From assembly GCF_022559585.1 (NCBI RefSeq), contig NZ_CP087114.1, positions 2,426,501 to 2,490,500 on the forward strand: a DNA stretch of 64,000 bases. The letters run 5' to 3'. Positions 19,909 through 28,682 of the stretch are shown here, one piece after another. Numbering within the stretch: position 1 is the first letter of the stretch; the number at the start of each line of letters is the position of its first letter. The translations under genes were made by a program, and so were the position numbers. Under the pieces are notes generated by a model. The model saw only the letters and a program-made list of their open reading frames with translations, made no database searches and was not told where the DNA came from. Source of the DNA: Bartonella machadoae (lineage in GTDB: Bacteria; Pseudomonadota; Alphaproteobacteria; Rhizobiales; Rhizobiaceae).

Positions 19909-22356
19909 TTGTCTATGAGAAATGAAAACATCAAAAGTTTTGCAAGAATAAAGCTTTTGTGTGTGCGCATTTTTATGTGGTTTATCCTCTTCTTTGAACG
20001 AATATGGGTGCGGTTGTTGCCGTTTTTTCTCGTTCTTAGTCTCTTTTGTTCGCTTAGTTGGTTGGGTATTTTTGCCATTCTAGGTTATTGGCCACATGTG
20101 CTCTTACTTGGGCTTATGTTGTTTTTGGCTGTGGGGAGTTTATTTTTTCTTATTCGTTTTCGCTTTCCTACAATGCGGGACGTTGATCAGCATCTTGAAC
20201 GCATAAACGACCTCATAAATCAACCTTTAAGCGCCCAAACAGATCGTTTATGTTCTGAGAATGATGAAGATTTGACTGTACTTGTTTGGCGTGAACATCA
20301 ACGCCGCATGGCAAAACAGTTATACCATTTAAAAACCGGATTTATCGACCTCAAAAGTGGGGTTTATGATCCTTTGGCTTTGAGGACTATATGTATTCTC
20401 CTTTGTGTGTGTGCTTTTAGTTTTTCTTTTGGTTCATTAGGAGGGCGTTTGGCAGATGCATTCGATTTACGTCCTGTGATCGATGAAACATCAATGCGGA
20501 TTGATGCTTGGATAACACCCCCTGCTTATACCAATGTTCCCCCTCTTTATTTGACAAAAGATAACAAGACACAGTTTGCTGTTCCTGAAGGGAGTGGTTT
20601 GGTTGTCCGTGTTGTCAATGGTGCTGGCGTTACAGTAAAAGCAAGTTCTAAAGAAAATGCACGAGAAATTTCGTTTACGAAGAAAAATGAAAAGGGTGCT
20701 TCGCATGATCCAATCGTTCATTTTGAAACACGGTTAGAGCGTTCAATCAATCTCGTGGTGTCATCGCGGCATAAAAAACAACAATGGGATTTGCAAGTGA
20801 TTAAAAATCAGCCTCCAACAATTTGTTGGGTGGAAAAACCAGGGCGAATTTTAACGGGTTCGTTGGAACTTCTCTATGAAGTCAATGATGATTATGGCGT
20901 GACAAAAGCTTTTGTTGAAATAGAACCTTTTTTAAATCCGCATAAAAGGACGTCTTCTCTTTATAAGGCACCTGAAATAAAACTCCTCCTGCCCCGTGGG
21001 GGAAAGGGTAAAATGCGCACAGTGCAAGATGTATCAGGGCATCCTTGGGCTGGTTTAGAAGTTAAAATTACTTTGGTAGCAGAAGATGGGGCGGGGCAGA
21101 AAGGGCGCAGTAAAACTTTTGTGATGACACTCCCACAGCGTGTTTTTTCGAGTCCTGTTGCGCGTGCAGTGATTGAATTGCGTCGTATGTTGGTTTTGGA
21201 TGCTGCTAAAAAAGAGCGTGTTCTTGATATGCTTGCTGCTTTGCTGGTGCGTCCAAAAGAGGGATTGCAAAATCTCACACATTTTCTTGTTCTACAGAGT
21301 GCGTGGACAAGGCTTTCTATGGCAGAAACAGAAGATGATTTGCGTGATGTTATCGCGTATTTATGGCAGATTGCTTCGGGAATTGAAGGAAATCAGCTCG
21401 ACTCTGTGCAAAAAAATCTCAAACAAGCGCAAGCGGCTTTGCGTGATGCTCTTCGTTATGGTGCTCCAGCGGCAGAAATTGAACGGCTGATGGCAGATTT
21501 ACGACAAGCTATGGATAATTATATTCACGCTTTAGCCGAAAATGCACAAGATAAGAGTAAGTCTGACAATAACAATCTTAGTCCTCCCACTCTTTCAGAA
21601 GATTCATTAGAAAAAAAGCTGAATTTAATTGAGGAAATGGCCAAGATGGGCTCTTCTTTAGCAGCTGAACAGTTGTTGGCAGAAGTCGAACAAACGCTTG
21701 ATCATTTGCAAGTGCAAAAAGGCAATCAAAGTGGAGGACAAGATCAGAACCAATCTGCAAGGATGAAAGAAAAAATGGATCAATTGGGAGATTTGATGCG
21801 TCGTCAGCAAGAAATCCTCAATGAAACACATCAATTAGAAAAGCAACAACAACGTGGAGAAACTGTTCCTGAACAACAAAGACAATCTTTAAAAAAACGT
21901 CAAGCTGAATTGCAATCTGAATTATCAATGTTAGAAAAAGAATTATCAACACAAGGGTTTGCGTCGAATGATGCATTCAAAAAAGCAGAAGAAAAAATGA
22001 ACTTCGCAGAAGATGCTCTTGATCATGGTAACAATCAAATGTCTATGCAAAATCAATCAGATGCTTTAGAAGCTTTGCGGCAAGGTGCACAAAGTGTTTT
22101 GGAAAAAATGCGTGAAAAGCTTAAAGAAACTGGGGGAAGTCAAAATGCTGTTCGTGGTCGTGAAGATCCATTAGGGCGTTCAATTTCTTCAGAAACAGAC
22201 ACAGACCAAGAAGGGCAAGAAGGCGCAAGACTACCACAAGAAAATGATCAAATGCGTGCACGGCAGATTTTAGAGGAAATTCGCAAACGTCTGAGTAAAG
22301 AGCATATTCTAGAAGCAGAGAAAAGCTATCTTGAAAGGCTTCTTCATTTTAATTAA
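19909..22356 (+). CDS. DUF4175 (TIGR02302-type) membrane protein
   Basis: A large protein of about 815 residues with two or three membrane helices near the N-terminus (roughly residues 35-55, 58-85 and 155-175), a periplasm-type central domain, and a long Gln/Glu-rich coiled-coil tail (residues ~560-760) ending in an EEIRKRL..YLERLL stretch. This fits the TIGR02302/DUF4175 family, which is found beside lysA in Rhizobiales; its function is unknown. Either TTG 19909 or ATG 19915 can be the start; the AAAAGGGG signal is better spaced for TTG. Confidence 0.88.
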   Translation: MSMRNENIKSFARIKLLCVRIFMWFILFFERIWVRLLPFFLVLSLFCSLSWLGIFAILGYWPHVLLLGLMLFLAVGSLFFLIRFRFPTMRDVDQHLERINDLINQPLSAQTDRLCSENDEDLTVLVWREHQRRMAKQLYHLKTGFIDLKSGVYDPLALRTICILLCVCAFSFSFGSLGGRLADAFDLRPVIDETSMRIDAWITPPAYTNVPPLYLTKDNKTQFAVPEGSGLVVRVVNGAGVTVKASSKENAREISFTKKNEKGASHDPIVHFETRLERSINLVVSSRHKKQQWDLQVIKNQPPTICWVEKPGRILTGSLELLYEVNDDYGVTKAFVEIEPFLNPHKRTSSLYKAPEIKLLLPRGGKGKMRTVQDVSGHPWAGLEVKITLVAEDGAGQKGRSKTFVMTLPQRVFSSPVARAVIELRRMLVLDAAKKERVLDMLAALLVRPKEGLQNLTHFLVLQSAWTRLSMAETEDDLRDVIAYLWQIASGIEGNQLDSVQKNLKQAQAALRDALRYGAPAAEIERLMADLRQAMDNYIHALAENAQDKSKSDNNNLSPPTLSEDSLEKKLNLIEEMAKMGSSLAAEQLLAEVEQTLDHLQVQKGNQSGGQDQNQSARMKEKMDQLGDLMRRQQEILNETHQLEKQQQRGETVPEQQRQSLKKRQAELQSELSMLEKELSTQGFASNDAFKKAEEKMNFAEDALDHGNNQMSMQNQSDALEALRQGAQSVLEKMREKLKETGGSQNAVRGREDPLGRSISSETDTDQEGQEGARLPQENDQMRARQILEEIRKRLSKEHILEAEKSYLERLLHFN

Positions 22357-22622
22357 TGATTCCCCTTCTCATGGATGTCAAAGGACCAATGTGAAAAAGC
22401 GTATTGGAAGCTTTTTAGAATCTAAAGTTTGAAGAAAGAATATAATAAGAGCACTTTTTCGTGAAGTGATTATGAGAAATATTCTGTGCTGTTGTTATTA
22501 TTTGGGTTTAAAATATGAAATATTAAAATTTTTACCATTGCGGAGAAAAGGCAAAAGTCCATATAAGTGGGGTATATGTAAGCGCCTGTTAGGTTTAAAG
22601 TTTTTCTATACGGTATGTTAAG

Positions 22623-23387
22623 TTGGATATAATCACACTGAGAGATTTTTACGATTCTGCCCTTGGACTGCGTGTACAAAGGACGTTGTGTGAGCAATTA
22701 AATTTATGGTGGCCTGATCTTATTGATAAACGGGTGATGGGTTTAGGCTATGCGCTTCCTTATCTTTCCGTATTGTGTTCACGCGCCCAGCAATGTTTTG
22801 CCTTTATGCCGGCTGCTCAGGGTGTTTCACCTTGGCCTTGTGCTGATAAGGTCGCTACAGCACTTGTTTTTGAAGAAGATTTACCGCTTCCTGATGCTTC
22901 GGTGGATTGTGTTTTATTGGTACATGCTCTGGAATATACAGAGAATTCACTTGAAACGTTGAATGAAATATGGCGCGTTTTAGTTCCCAATGGTAGTCTG
23001 ATTGTTATTGTTCCTCATCGCCCTGGTTTTTGGGCACGCAATGCTTCCACACCTTTTGGTTATGGTGAACCCTATAGTCGGCAACAAATCGCTCGTTTGT
23101 TTGAAAAAACAAATTTTATTTCTGGACCAGTGCAAGAAGTTGTCCATTATATGCCTTCTTTAGGACGTACCTCACGATTGTTCTCATTTTTTTATGAGCC
23201 CTTTGCACGTTATCTTTTGCCTTATTTCGGAGGTCTCTTGATGTGTCAGGCACAAAAACGTGTTTATCAAGGACTGCTTGTAAAGCGCCGTCAATCGCGG
23301 CGGGTTTTTATTCCTGCGTTATCACCACAAGCCTATGAGAGTTCTTCTCACGTTGTTGCCAATTCCCTCTCACAATCGCATCTGTGA
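22623..23387 (+). CDS. Class I SAM-dependent methyltransferase
   Basis: A 254-residue methyltransferase-like protein. The glycine motif is VMGLGYALPYL (SAM loop, less glycine-rich than usual); a D-A-S-V-DCVLLVHALEY segment forms the acidic and post-II motifs, and NEIWRVLVPNGSLIVIVPHRPGFW is the typical motif III. It matches the small rhizobial methyltransferase family beside the glyoxalase genes. The substrate is unknown. TTG 22623 is the first usable start in this frame; an ATG at 22615 lies in another frame, so the true start is unsure. Part of this gene is duplicated at 24193-24376. Confidence 0.82.
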   Translation: MDIITLRDFYDSALGLRVQRTLCEQLNLWWPDLIDKRVMGLGYALPYLSVLCSRAQQCFAFMPAAQGVSPWPCADKVATALVFEEDLPLPDASVDCVLLVHALEYTENSLETLNEIWRVLVPNGSLIVIVPHRPGFWARNASTPFGYGEPYSRQQIARLFEKTNFISGPVQEVVHYMPSLGRTSRLFSFFYEPFARYLLPYFGGLLMCQAQKRVYQGLLVKRRQSRRVFIPALSPQAYESSSHVVANSLSQSHL

Positions 23388-23440
23388 AGAGATTCAAGAT
23401 CCATTGGGCATAACCTTTGCTTATAAGATAAACTATAACT

Positions 23441-24056
23441 TATTGATTTATAATGATAATTTATCATTTTGCACGCTGAATACCCCCCACGAATATTGTA
23501 AGATTTTCTCATCTCAAATCCTCTTATATTGAACCAATCATAATCATTTATTTGCGCGTTATAAGCAGAGCTGGTATGTGGGTAAAAAACTCTCAAGAAA
23601 GGCGAAAAATGCCTCTCATCAATCGTCTCAATACCAAGGGCTGTCGCACCATTGGGGGCCGGTAAAGAGTATGATGGTGCCGGCTTGCACCTTCACAAGC
23701 ATAAAGATGGTGATGCTCAATGGCTTTTACGCTATACCATCCATGGGTGCCGTCGTGAAATAGACTTCTATACTTTAAGAAATGTTTCTTTAAAGCAAGC
23801 TCGCGATTGTGCAACCCAATAGCATTCTGCTTTATATGAGGGTCGTAATCCCATTAAAGAACGTGAGAAACAAAAGCGTGAGGCAATATGTAATCTCCAT
23901 TATTTAAAAGATATTGCTCTCTATACTTTTGAAACTCGTAAAGCTGAATTAAAAGGAGATGATAAAAATGGTGAGTGGTTTTCGTCTTTAAAACTTCATA
24001 TTCTCCCTAAATTAGGCTGTTTACCGGTTTCAGAGATTACGCAAACTGATAGAGAA
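23441..24056 (+). pseudogene. Degenerate P4-type integrase F, 5' half
   Basis: This is the clearest integrase remnant. The upstream segment contains a perfect 17-bp palindrome (AATGATAATTTATCATT, 23452-23468) that resembles a Fur-type box. The coding part reads, with one frameshift near 23650 and one TAG, GLHLHKHKDGDAQWLLRY (about 23680-23735), SLKQARDCATQ, EGRNPIKEREKQKREA, NLHYLKDIALYTFETRKAEL and LPKLGCLPVSEITQTD (to about 24050). The catalytic domain is absent. The downstream DNA goes directly into a duplicated piece of the methyltransferase gene. Confidence 0.8.
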
Positions 24057-24192
24057 CCGGCACTCCCATTTTCTCCGTTCGCTTAATATCACGATTGTTA
24101 TTATCTTATATTGAGAGAGTTTTTGGGAGGCATAAGTGCGCTTTTGCTAAATGGTTATCCCTCCACGAATCCTCTTTGTGATGGGTAAGAAA

Positions 24193-24376
24193 AATCGCCC
24201 TGTTCTTGGGCACACAATGCTTGTACTGCTTTTGGTTATGGACAATATCTTATAGGTGGCAACAAATCGTTCGTTTGTTTGAAAAAACAAATTTTATTTC
24301 TGGGTACGTGAAAGCAACTGTTCATTATATACCTTTTTCAGGACGCATCTCACGATTATTCTTATTTTTTATAAGT
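24193..24376 (+). pseudogene. Duplicated internal fragment of the methyltransferase gene
   Basis: The segment repeats positions 23017-23200 of the methyltransferase gene at about 80% identity by eye, including GTTTGTTTGAAAAAACAAA and TTTTATTTCTGG. It lacks the start and the end of the gene, and its frame contains stops. Together with integrase remnant F, which separates it from the parent gene, it marks an old duplication event. It is not expected to encode anything. Confidence 0.8.
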
Positions 24377-24568
24377 AACTGATTTTACTCATTCATAATC
24401 AGATGGATTGGAAAGAGGGAATTTTACTCTATTTCAGACTGTCGTTAAAGTTATAAATCATGAATGATCTTTATAAATCAGCATAGTGTATTTTTTTCGT
24501 GTTGTTGTGTTTCAGAGAAAGGGAAGAGAAGAAAAATTGCTTTTGAAGCAATCAATGTTAGAGAAGAT

Positions 24569-25252
24569 TTAAAGATTTAAGCGATAGCCATTTTGATCGG
24601 TAATAAGAATTTTTGCATGAGAAGGGTCTTTTTCAATTTTTTGTCGCAAACGATAGATGTGGGTTTCTAAGGTATGAGTGACAACATCTTTATTGTAACC
24701 CCAAATTTGTTCTAACAGTGTTTCACGACTGACAATTTTATCATTGGTGGAATAGAGGTATTGAAGAATTGCCGCTTCTTTTTCTGTGAGGTGCATTTTT
24801 TTATTGCATTGATCAATAAGAAGTCTTTGTCTAGGTTTAAAGCTATAGGGACCAATGGAAAAAACTGCATCATTATTTTGCTCATATTGACGCAATTGGG
24901 CACGGATTCGTGCCAATAACACCGCAAAACGAAAGGGTTTTGTTACATAGTCATTGGCGCCTGTTTCAAGATCTAAAAGAGTATCGCAATTTGTATCATG
25001 ATTTGTGATCATAATAATGGGCGCACGAAAGCCTTGGGCACGTAATTTTTTAACAGCTTTGCAGCCATCAAAATCAGACAATTCAATTCCTAAAATAACG
25101 AGATCAATATTTTTCTCTTGGGTTATTGTTATTCCTGCTTCAGCTGTTTTTGTTGGCAGTACTTCAAATTCTTGATGCATTTGTAATTGTTCTACCAAAA
25201 TAGGGCGCAAATCATCATCATCTTCAATGATTAAAAGGGTATAATGGTCCAT
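24569..25252 (-). CDS. cenR: OmpR/PhoB-type response regulator (CenR-like) lacking the phosphoacceptor Asp
   Basis: A 227-residue protein: a receiver domain (residues 1-118) and a winged-helix DNA-binding domain (about 130-227, with TEKEAAILQYLY and THTLETHIYRLRQKIE). The sequence follows alphaproteobacterial CenR closely (GANDYVTKPFRFAVLLARIRAQ). The acidic pocket (EDDDD), the Thr in MITNHD and the Lys in TKPF are kept, but the phosphoacceptor position in DLVILGIELSD is Gly55 (codon GGA, 25088-25090) where the family has Asp (VILDVGLPD). Family knowledge: CenR controls envelope genes and is essential in some relatives. Here it may act without phosphorylation. It stands alone; no histidine kinase lies next to it. 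Confidence 0.85.
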   Translation of the reverse strand: MDHYTLLIIEDDDDLRPILVEQLQMHQEFEVLPTKTAEAGITITQEKNIDLVILGIELSDFDGCKAVKKLRAQGFRAPIIMITNHDTNCDTLLDLETGANDYVTKPFRFAVLLARIRAQLRQYEQNNDAVFSIGPYSFKPRQRLLIDQCNKKMHLTEKEAAILQYLYSTNDKIVSRETLLEQIWGYNKDVVTHTLETHIYRLRQKIEKDPSHAKILITDQNGYRLNL

Positions 25253-25510
25253 TTTTTTCCTTATAAAGATAAAATATGTTGATGCATCAATTGGTTGAGA
25301 GTAGTTTCATGAAAAATGTGTTTTCATGCAAGAAAAATTAAAAAAGTAAACCTCTAAAAAACAAAATTTTGCTTCTTCTATGGTCATTTGCCAAAATTTT
25401 TCCAAAAAATGAAGAATTACGCGTGAGGTAATGTATAGATTGTTTTCGATATTTCTACAGAAACTATTATTGTTCTTTTTACTCTTTTCTCTGCATTATA
25501 AGAGGGATGC

Positions 25511-25882
25511 TGTGCCGTCAATTCACGCGCTTGCTTTAATAGAAACATCTCTTAAAGCACACTCAAGCCCATTTCACGCTATCGCCCGTGAATGGCATAG
25601 CGTAAAAGCCTCTGAGCACCACCATTCTTCACGCTTATGAAGGTATAAGTCGGTTCCCCTTATACTCTTTGCCGGCTCCCAATGTTGCAACAATCCTTGC
25701 GTGAAGACGATTGAAACATTTTTATTCCTTTCTTCTCGTGTTTTTACCCACATGCCAACCCACTTGTGATATGCAAAAAAAAATGGTTTTGATTGTTTCA
25801 ATATAAGTAGGATGGAAATGAGAAAACCTTTCGAGACTCTCATTCAATATATAAAACAGTAAATTATTATAAATCAATATCT
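25511..25882 (-). repeat. Integrase-gene remnant G
   Basis: A minus-strand copy of the integrase upstream segment (TTGATTTATAATAATTTACT from 25877 leftwards), the ATG-proximal block and the first coding part up to a KQARELT-like stretch near 25515. An open frame of 89 codons (25574-25843) crosses it, but it mixes frames of the ancestral gene and is not a credible protein. Similarity ends near 25505. It lies between the CenR-like gene and holA. Confidence 0.65.
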
Positions 25883-25890
25883 TATATGTT

Positions 25891-26931
25891 TTAAGCAGCT
25901 TTTTGACGCCGCGCAGTAATTGTAAGTCCCAGTAAAATTTGACGAACGATCGCTTCGCTCAAAAGCGGATTTTTACGACTTTCTAAAACAGCACTTTGAA
26001 TTCTTTCCATTGCATAGGAAATATGTTCTAATTTCCAATATCTTAAAGCCTGTTCAACAATTTTTTTCCGTTGAAAAAAAATGGGAGGGCGAGCTTGAGA
26101 AATCGCTATAGAAGGAGATTTTCCTTCAACCTCAACTTGATAACGTAACAATTGCAATTGTTGAAAATGCCTTTGTGCCGTACTTAAAATAAGAAAAACT
26201 GTGCTCTGCACTGTTGCATGTCTGCTAAAATGAGTCTCAAAACCTGTTATATCACCCAATAAAAGAGCATCAATCACGTCATCAAGAGAAAGAGCACTGA
26301 CATCACTCACAACAGCTTTGACATCCTCGAGAGTGATATGAATATTCGAAGCGTAAAGACAAAGCTTTTCTAACTCACTTCGTGATACAAGACGATCACC
26401 TCCCAAACTTTCGTGCAACCACTTACGTGCATCCAAAGAAAGGGTCTTCTTAAAATGGCCCAAAACCTCATCAATCAGTCCATCAAGAGCGCGAACATCA
26501 TCTGCAAAACAGGGCAAAGCCATTGCTTTTTCTGCCGTTTCAACGGCATTACGCAATCCTGTTCCTTTTTTCAAATCCCCTGCCTCAATGAGAATAAAAC
26601 TTTTCTCTGGTGGTTCGTCAATTAAACGCTTCAAAGCTGTCAGAAAACCTTTTTGATTAGCACCGTTAGAGATCCATATTAAACGATCTCCTCCAAAAAG
26701 TGATAAAGTACGTGCTTCATTTTCCAAACGGGGAGGGTCTTTATCAATTTCAGTTGCATCCAAACGAATCGTTGAAAATGGATCTTCTATAGCTATCTTT
26801 GTAAGCTTAGCAAAACGCTGCGCACGTTCACAAACAAGACCTCGATCTGGTCCATAAATGAGAACAATAGGAAAAGAGCGTGAAAAACGCGTTAGAAAAT
26901 GATCGACTTCATGCGCTTTTTTCTGAGCCAA
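25891..26931 (-). CDS. holA: DNA polymerase III subunit delta
   Basis: A 346-residue protein with the HolA pattern: PIVLIYGPDRGLVCERA near the start, the FGGDRLIWI stretch, a lysine-rich helical lid region, LGGDRLVSRSELEKLCLYA (residues ~185-205) and the C-terminal collar domain ending in a short basic tail. Family knowledge: delta opens the beta sliding clamp as part of the clamp loader; it is essential. It starts four bases after the stop of the ABC ATPase gene, so it may be transcribed with the importer operon even though the functions are unrelated. Confidence 0.92.
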   Translation of the reverse strand: MAQKKAHEVDHFLTRFSRSFPIVLIYGPDRGLVCERAQRFAKLTKIAIEDPFSTIRLDATEIDKDPPRLENEARTLSLFGGDRLIWISNGANQKGFLTALKRLIDEPPEKSFILIEAGDLKKGTGLRNAVETAEKAMALPCFADDVRALDGLIDEVLGHFKKTLSLDARKWLHESLGGDRLVSRSELEKLCLYASNIHITLEDVKAVVSDVSALSLDDVIDALLLGDITGFETHFSRHATVQSTVFLILSTAQRHFQQLQLLRYQVEVEGKSPSIAISQARPPIFFQRKKIVEQALRYWKLEHISYAMERIQSAVLESRKNPLLSEAIVRQILLGLTITARRQKAA

Positions 26932-26935
26932 AATA

Positions 26936-27730
26936 TTAATCCATTAAAAGTTCATCATCATCGAGAGCTTCACCACGAACTTTTTGAAACATACCGATAA
27001 GATCGCTTACATCCAACCCCTTACGTTCCTCTTGACGCACATCCAAAATCACTTTTCCCCCATGCAACATCAATGTACGATCTCCATGATCAAGGGCCTG
27101 GCGCATAGAATGTGTTACCATAATAGTTGTTAATTTTTTCTCTTCAACAATTTTTTCGGTCAACCGCATGACAAAATCAGCCATTCCAGGATCTAATGCT
27201 GAAGTATGTTCATCAAGCAATAAAACATCTGCATGGGCTAAAGTGGCCATCACAAGACAAACGGCTTGCCGTTGTCCCCCTGACAAACTATCCATAGGAT
27301 TATGAATATATGTCTCAAGCCCAATGCCTAATTGGGCAATTTCATCACGAAAAAACTGCCGTTTTTTATAATTCAACGCTGAACGCAAACCTCGACGCTT
27401 CCCGCGCATAGCAGCAAGAGCCAAATTTTCTTCAATGGTTAAAGAACCGCAACTACCCATTAATGAATCTTGGAAAACACAAGCAATCCTGTCTGCTCGC
27501 TCACTGACTGATTGCCTAGAAACATTTTGCCCATTGATAAGCACTTTCCCCTCTGTAGGGGGAATGGCACCCGCTAACACGCTTAGCAAAGTTGATTTAC
27601 CAGCACCATTCGAACCAATAATTGTAACAAAACTCCCTCGATCAATTTTGAGATTAATGTCAATGAGGGCTTGTTTTTCCAAAGGCGTTTTTGGTTTAAA
27701 TGTGACTCCGACATGAGAAAACTCAATCAT
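26936..27730 (-). CDS. ABC transporter ATP-binding protein
   Basis: A 264-residue ABC ATPase with Walker A (GSNGAGKST), Q-loop (CVFQDSL), signature LSGGQRQAV and Walker B (ADVLLLDEHTSALDP), then the switch His (TMVTHS). It starts at ATG 27730 (MIEFSHVGV) rather than at the longer open frame from 27775, which overlaps the permease gene. Overlap with the permease stop is eight bases, showing translational coupling. It pairs with the permease and substrate-binding protein upstream as one importer. Confidence 0.92.
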   Translation of the reverse strand: MIEFSHVGVTFKPKTPLEKQALIDINLKIDRGSFVTIIGSNGAGKSTLLSVLAGAIPPTEGKVLINGQNVSRQSVSERADRIACVFQDSLMGSCGSLTIEENLALAAMRGKRRGLRSALNYKKRQFFRDEIAQLGIGLETYIHNPMDSLSGGQRQAVCLVMATLAHADVLLLDEHTSALDPGMADFVMRLTEKIVEEKKLTTIMVTHSMRQALDHGDRTLMLHGGKVILDVRQEERKGLDVSDLIGMFQKVRGEALDDDELLMD

Positions 27731-28628
27731 GTTTAAGTTTCCCCCAATAACGTGGTATAATGAGAGCTGAAGCAACTAACAGCGCGGTAATCAATTGAAG
27801 ATCGGTCGACGTATCAACACCAATCGCGTTTGCTTCAAAAGCAAACTGCACTGCAACACGGTAAAGAACAGATCCAACAATACAACTGATGATAATCCAC
27901 AAAATATTACGCGTACGAAAAAGAGTTTCACCAATAATAACCGCAGCTAAACCGAAAACAATCGTCCCAGCGCCCCCAGTAATATCAGTAGCAATTGCGG
28001 TTTGAATATAAAGGGAACCTCCAAGCGCAACGCATGCATTTGAAAGCCCCATACCAAAATAAATCAATGCAGATCTGTGAACTCCTTGTGCCGTAGCCAT
28101 ACGTGGATTGGTGCCCATTGCTCTCATAGCAAGACCTATTTCGCTTTCTAAAAAGCGCCAAAGAAAAAATGCCACAATCAGTAAGACTGAACCAATAAAA
28201 AGAGGACGCACAAAAATATCAGGAAACCCCCATAGACCATAGAAAGGAGTTAAAACAGTATCAGAAAGAGCCAAATTAACATTGGAGCCTCCCATAATAC
28301 CCATGATACGAAGATTAACCGTATAAAGCGCTGACATTGTTAAAATTGAAGCCAAAAGATTTAAAATACCAAAATGTAAATTCAGCAACGCTGTCAACAA
28401 ACCAGCCATCATACCCGCACAAAAAGCGCATGCCATAGCCGCCCATGCATTGAAGCCCAAAAGAATCAAAACACCACAGACACATGACCCGAGAAGAAAC
28501 GATCCATCAACAGTTAAATCAGGAAAATCTAAGACGCGGAATGAGAGGTAAACTCCAATTGCAACAAACGCATAAATAAGACCTAACTCTACAGCACCAG
28601 AAAGCGCAAATATATTCATCCAAAACAT
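27723..28628 (-). CDS. ABC transporter permease (COG4120 type)
   Basis: A 301-residue integral membrane protein with about eight to nine hydrophobic helices and the branched-chain amino-acid permease family fold; key stretches are VYLSFRVLDFPDLTVDGSF near the N-terminus and AMGTNPRMATAQGV as the cytoplasmic coupling loop. It belongs to the uncharacterised importer type that goes with COG2984 binding proteins. The start is ATG 28628 or ATG 28619. It works with the ATPase and binding protein; the substrate is not given by the sequence. Confidence 0.9.
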   Translation of the reverse strand: MFWMNIFALSGAVELGLIYAFVAIGVYLSFRVLDFPDLTVDGSFLLGSCVCGVLILLGFNAWAAMACAFCAGMMAGLLTALLNLHFGILNLLASILTMSALYTVNLRIMGIMGGSNVNLALSDTVLTPFYGLWGFPDIFVRPLFIGSVLLIVAFFLWRFLESEIGLAMRAMGTNPRMATAQGVHRSALIYFGMGLSNACVALGGSLYIQTAIATDITGGAGTIVFGLAAVIIGETLFRTRNILWIIISCIVGSVLYRVAVQFAFEANAIGVDTSTDLQLITALLVASALIIPRYWGKLKHD

Positions 28629-28682
28629 TCCCCATAAAAACTTAATACACGTTTACCGTATCAACATCACATTAATGGAGAC

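Noticed and set aside
25574-25843. 89-codon minus-strand frame near holA
   Set aside because: It lies across integrase remnant G and mixes frames of the ancestral gene.
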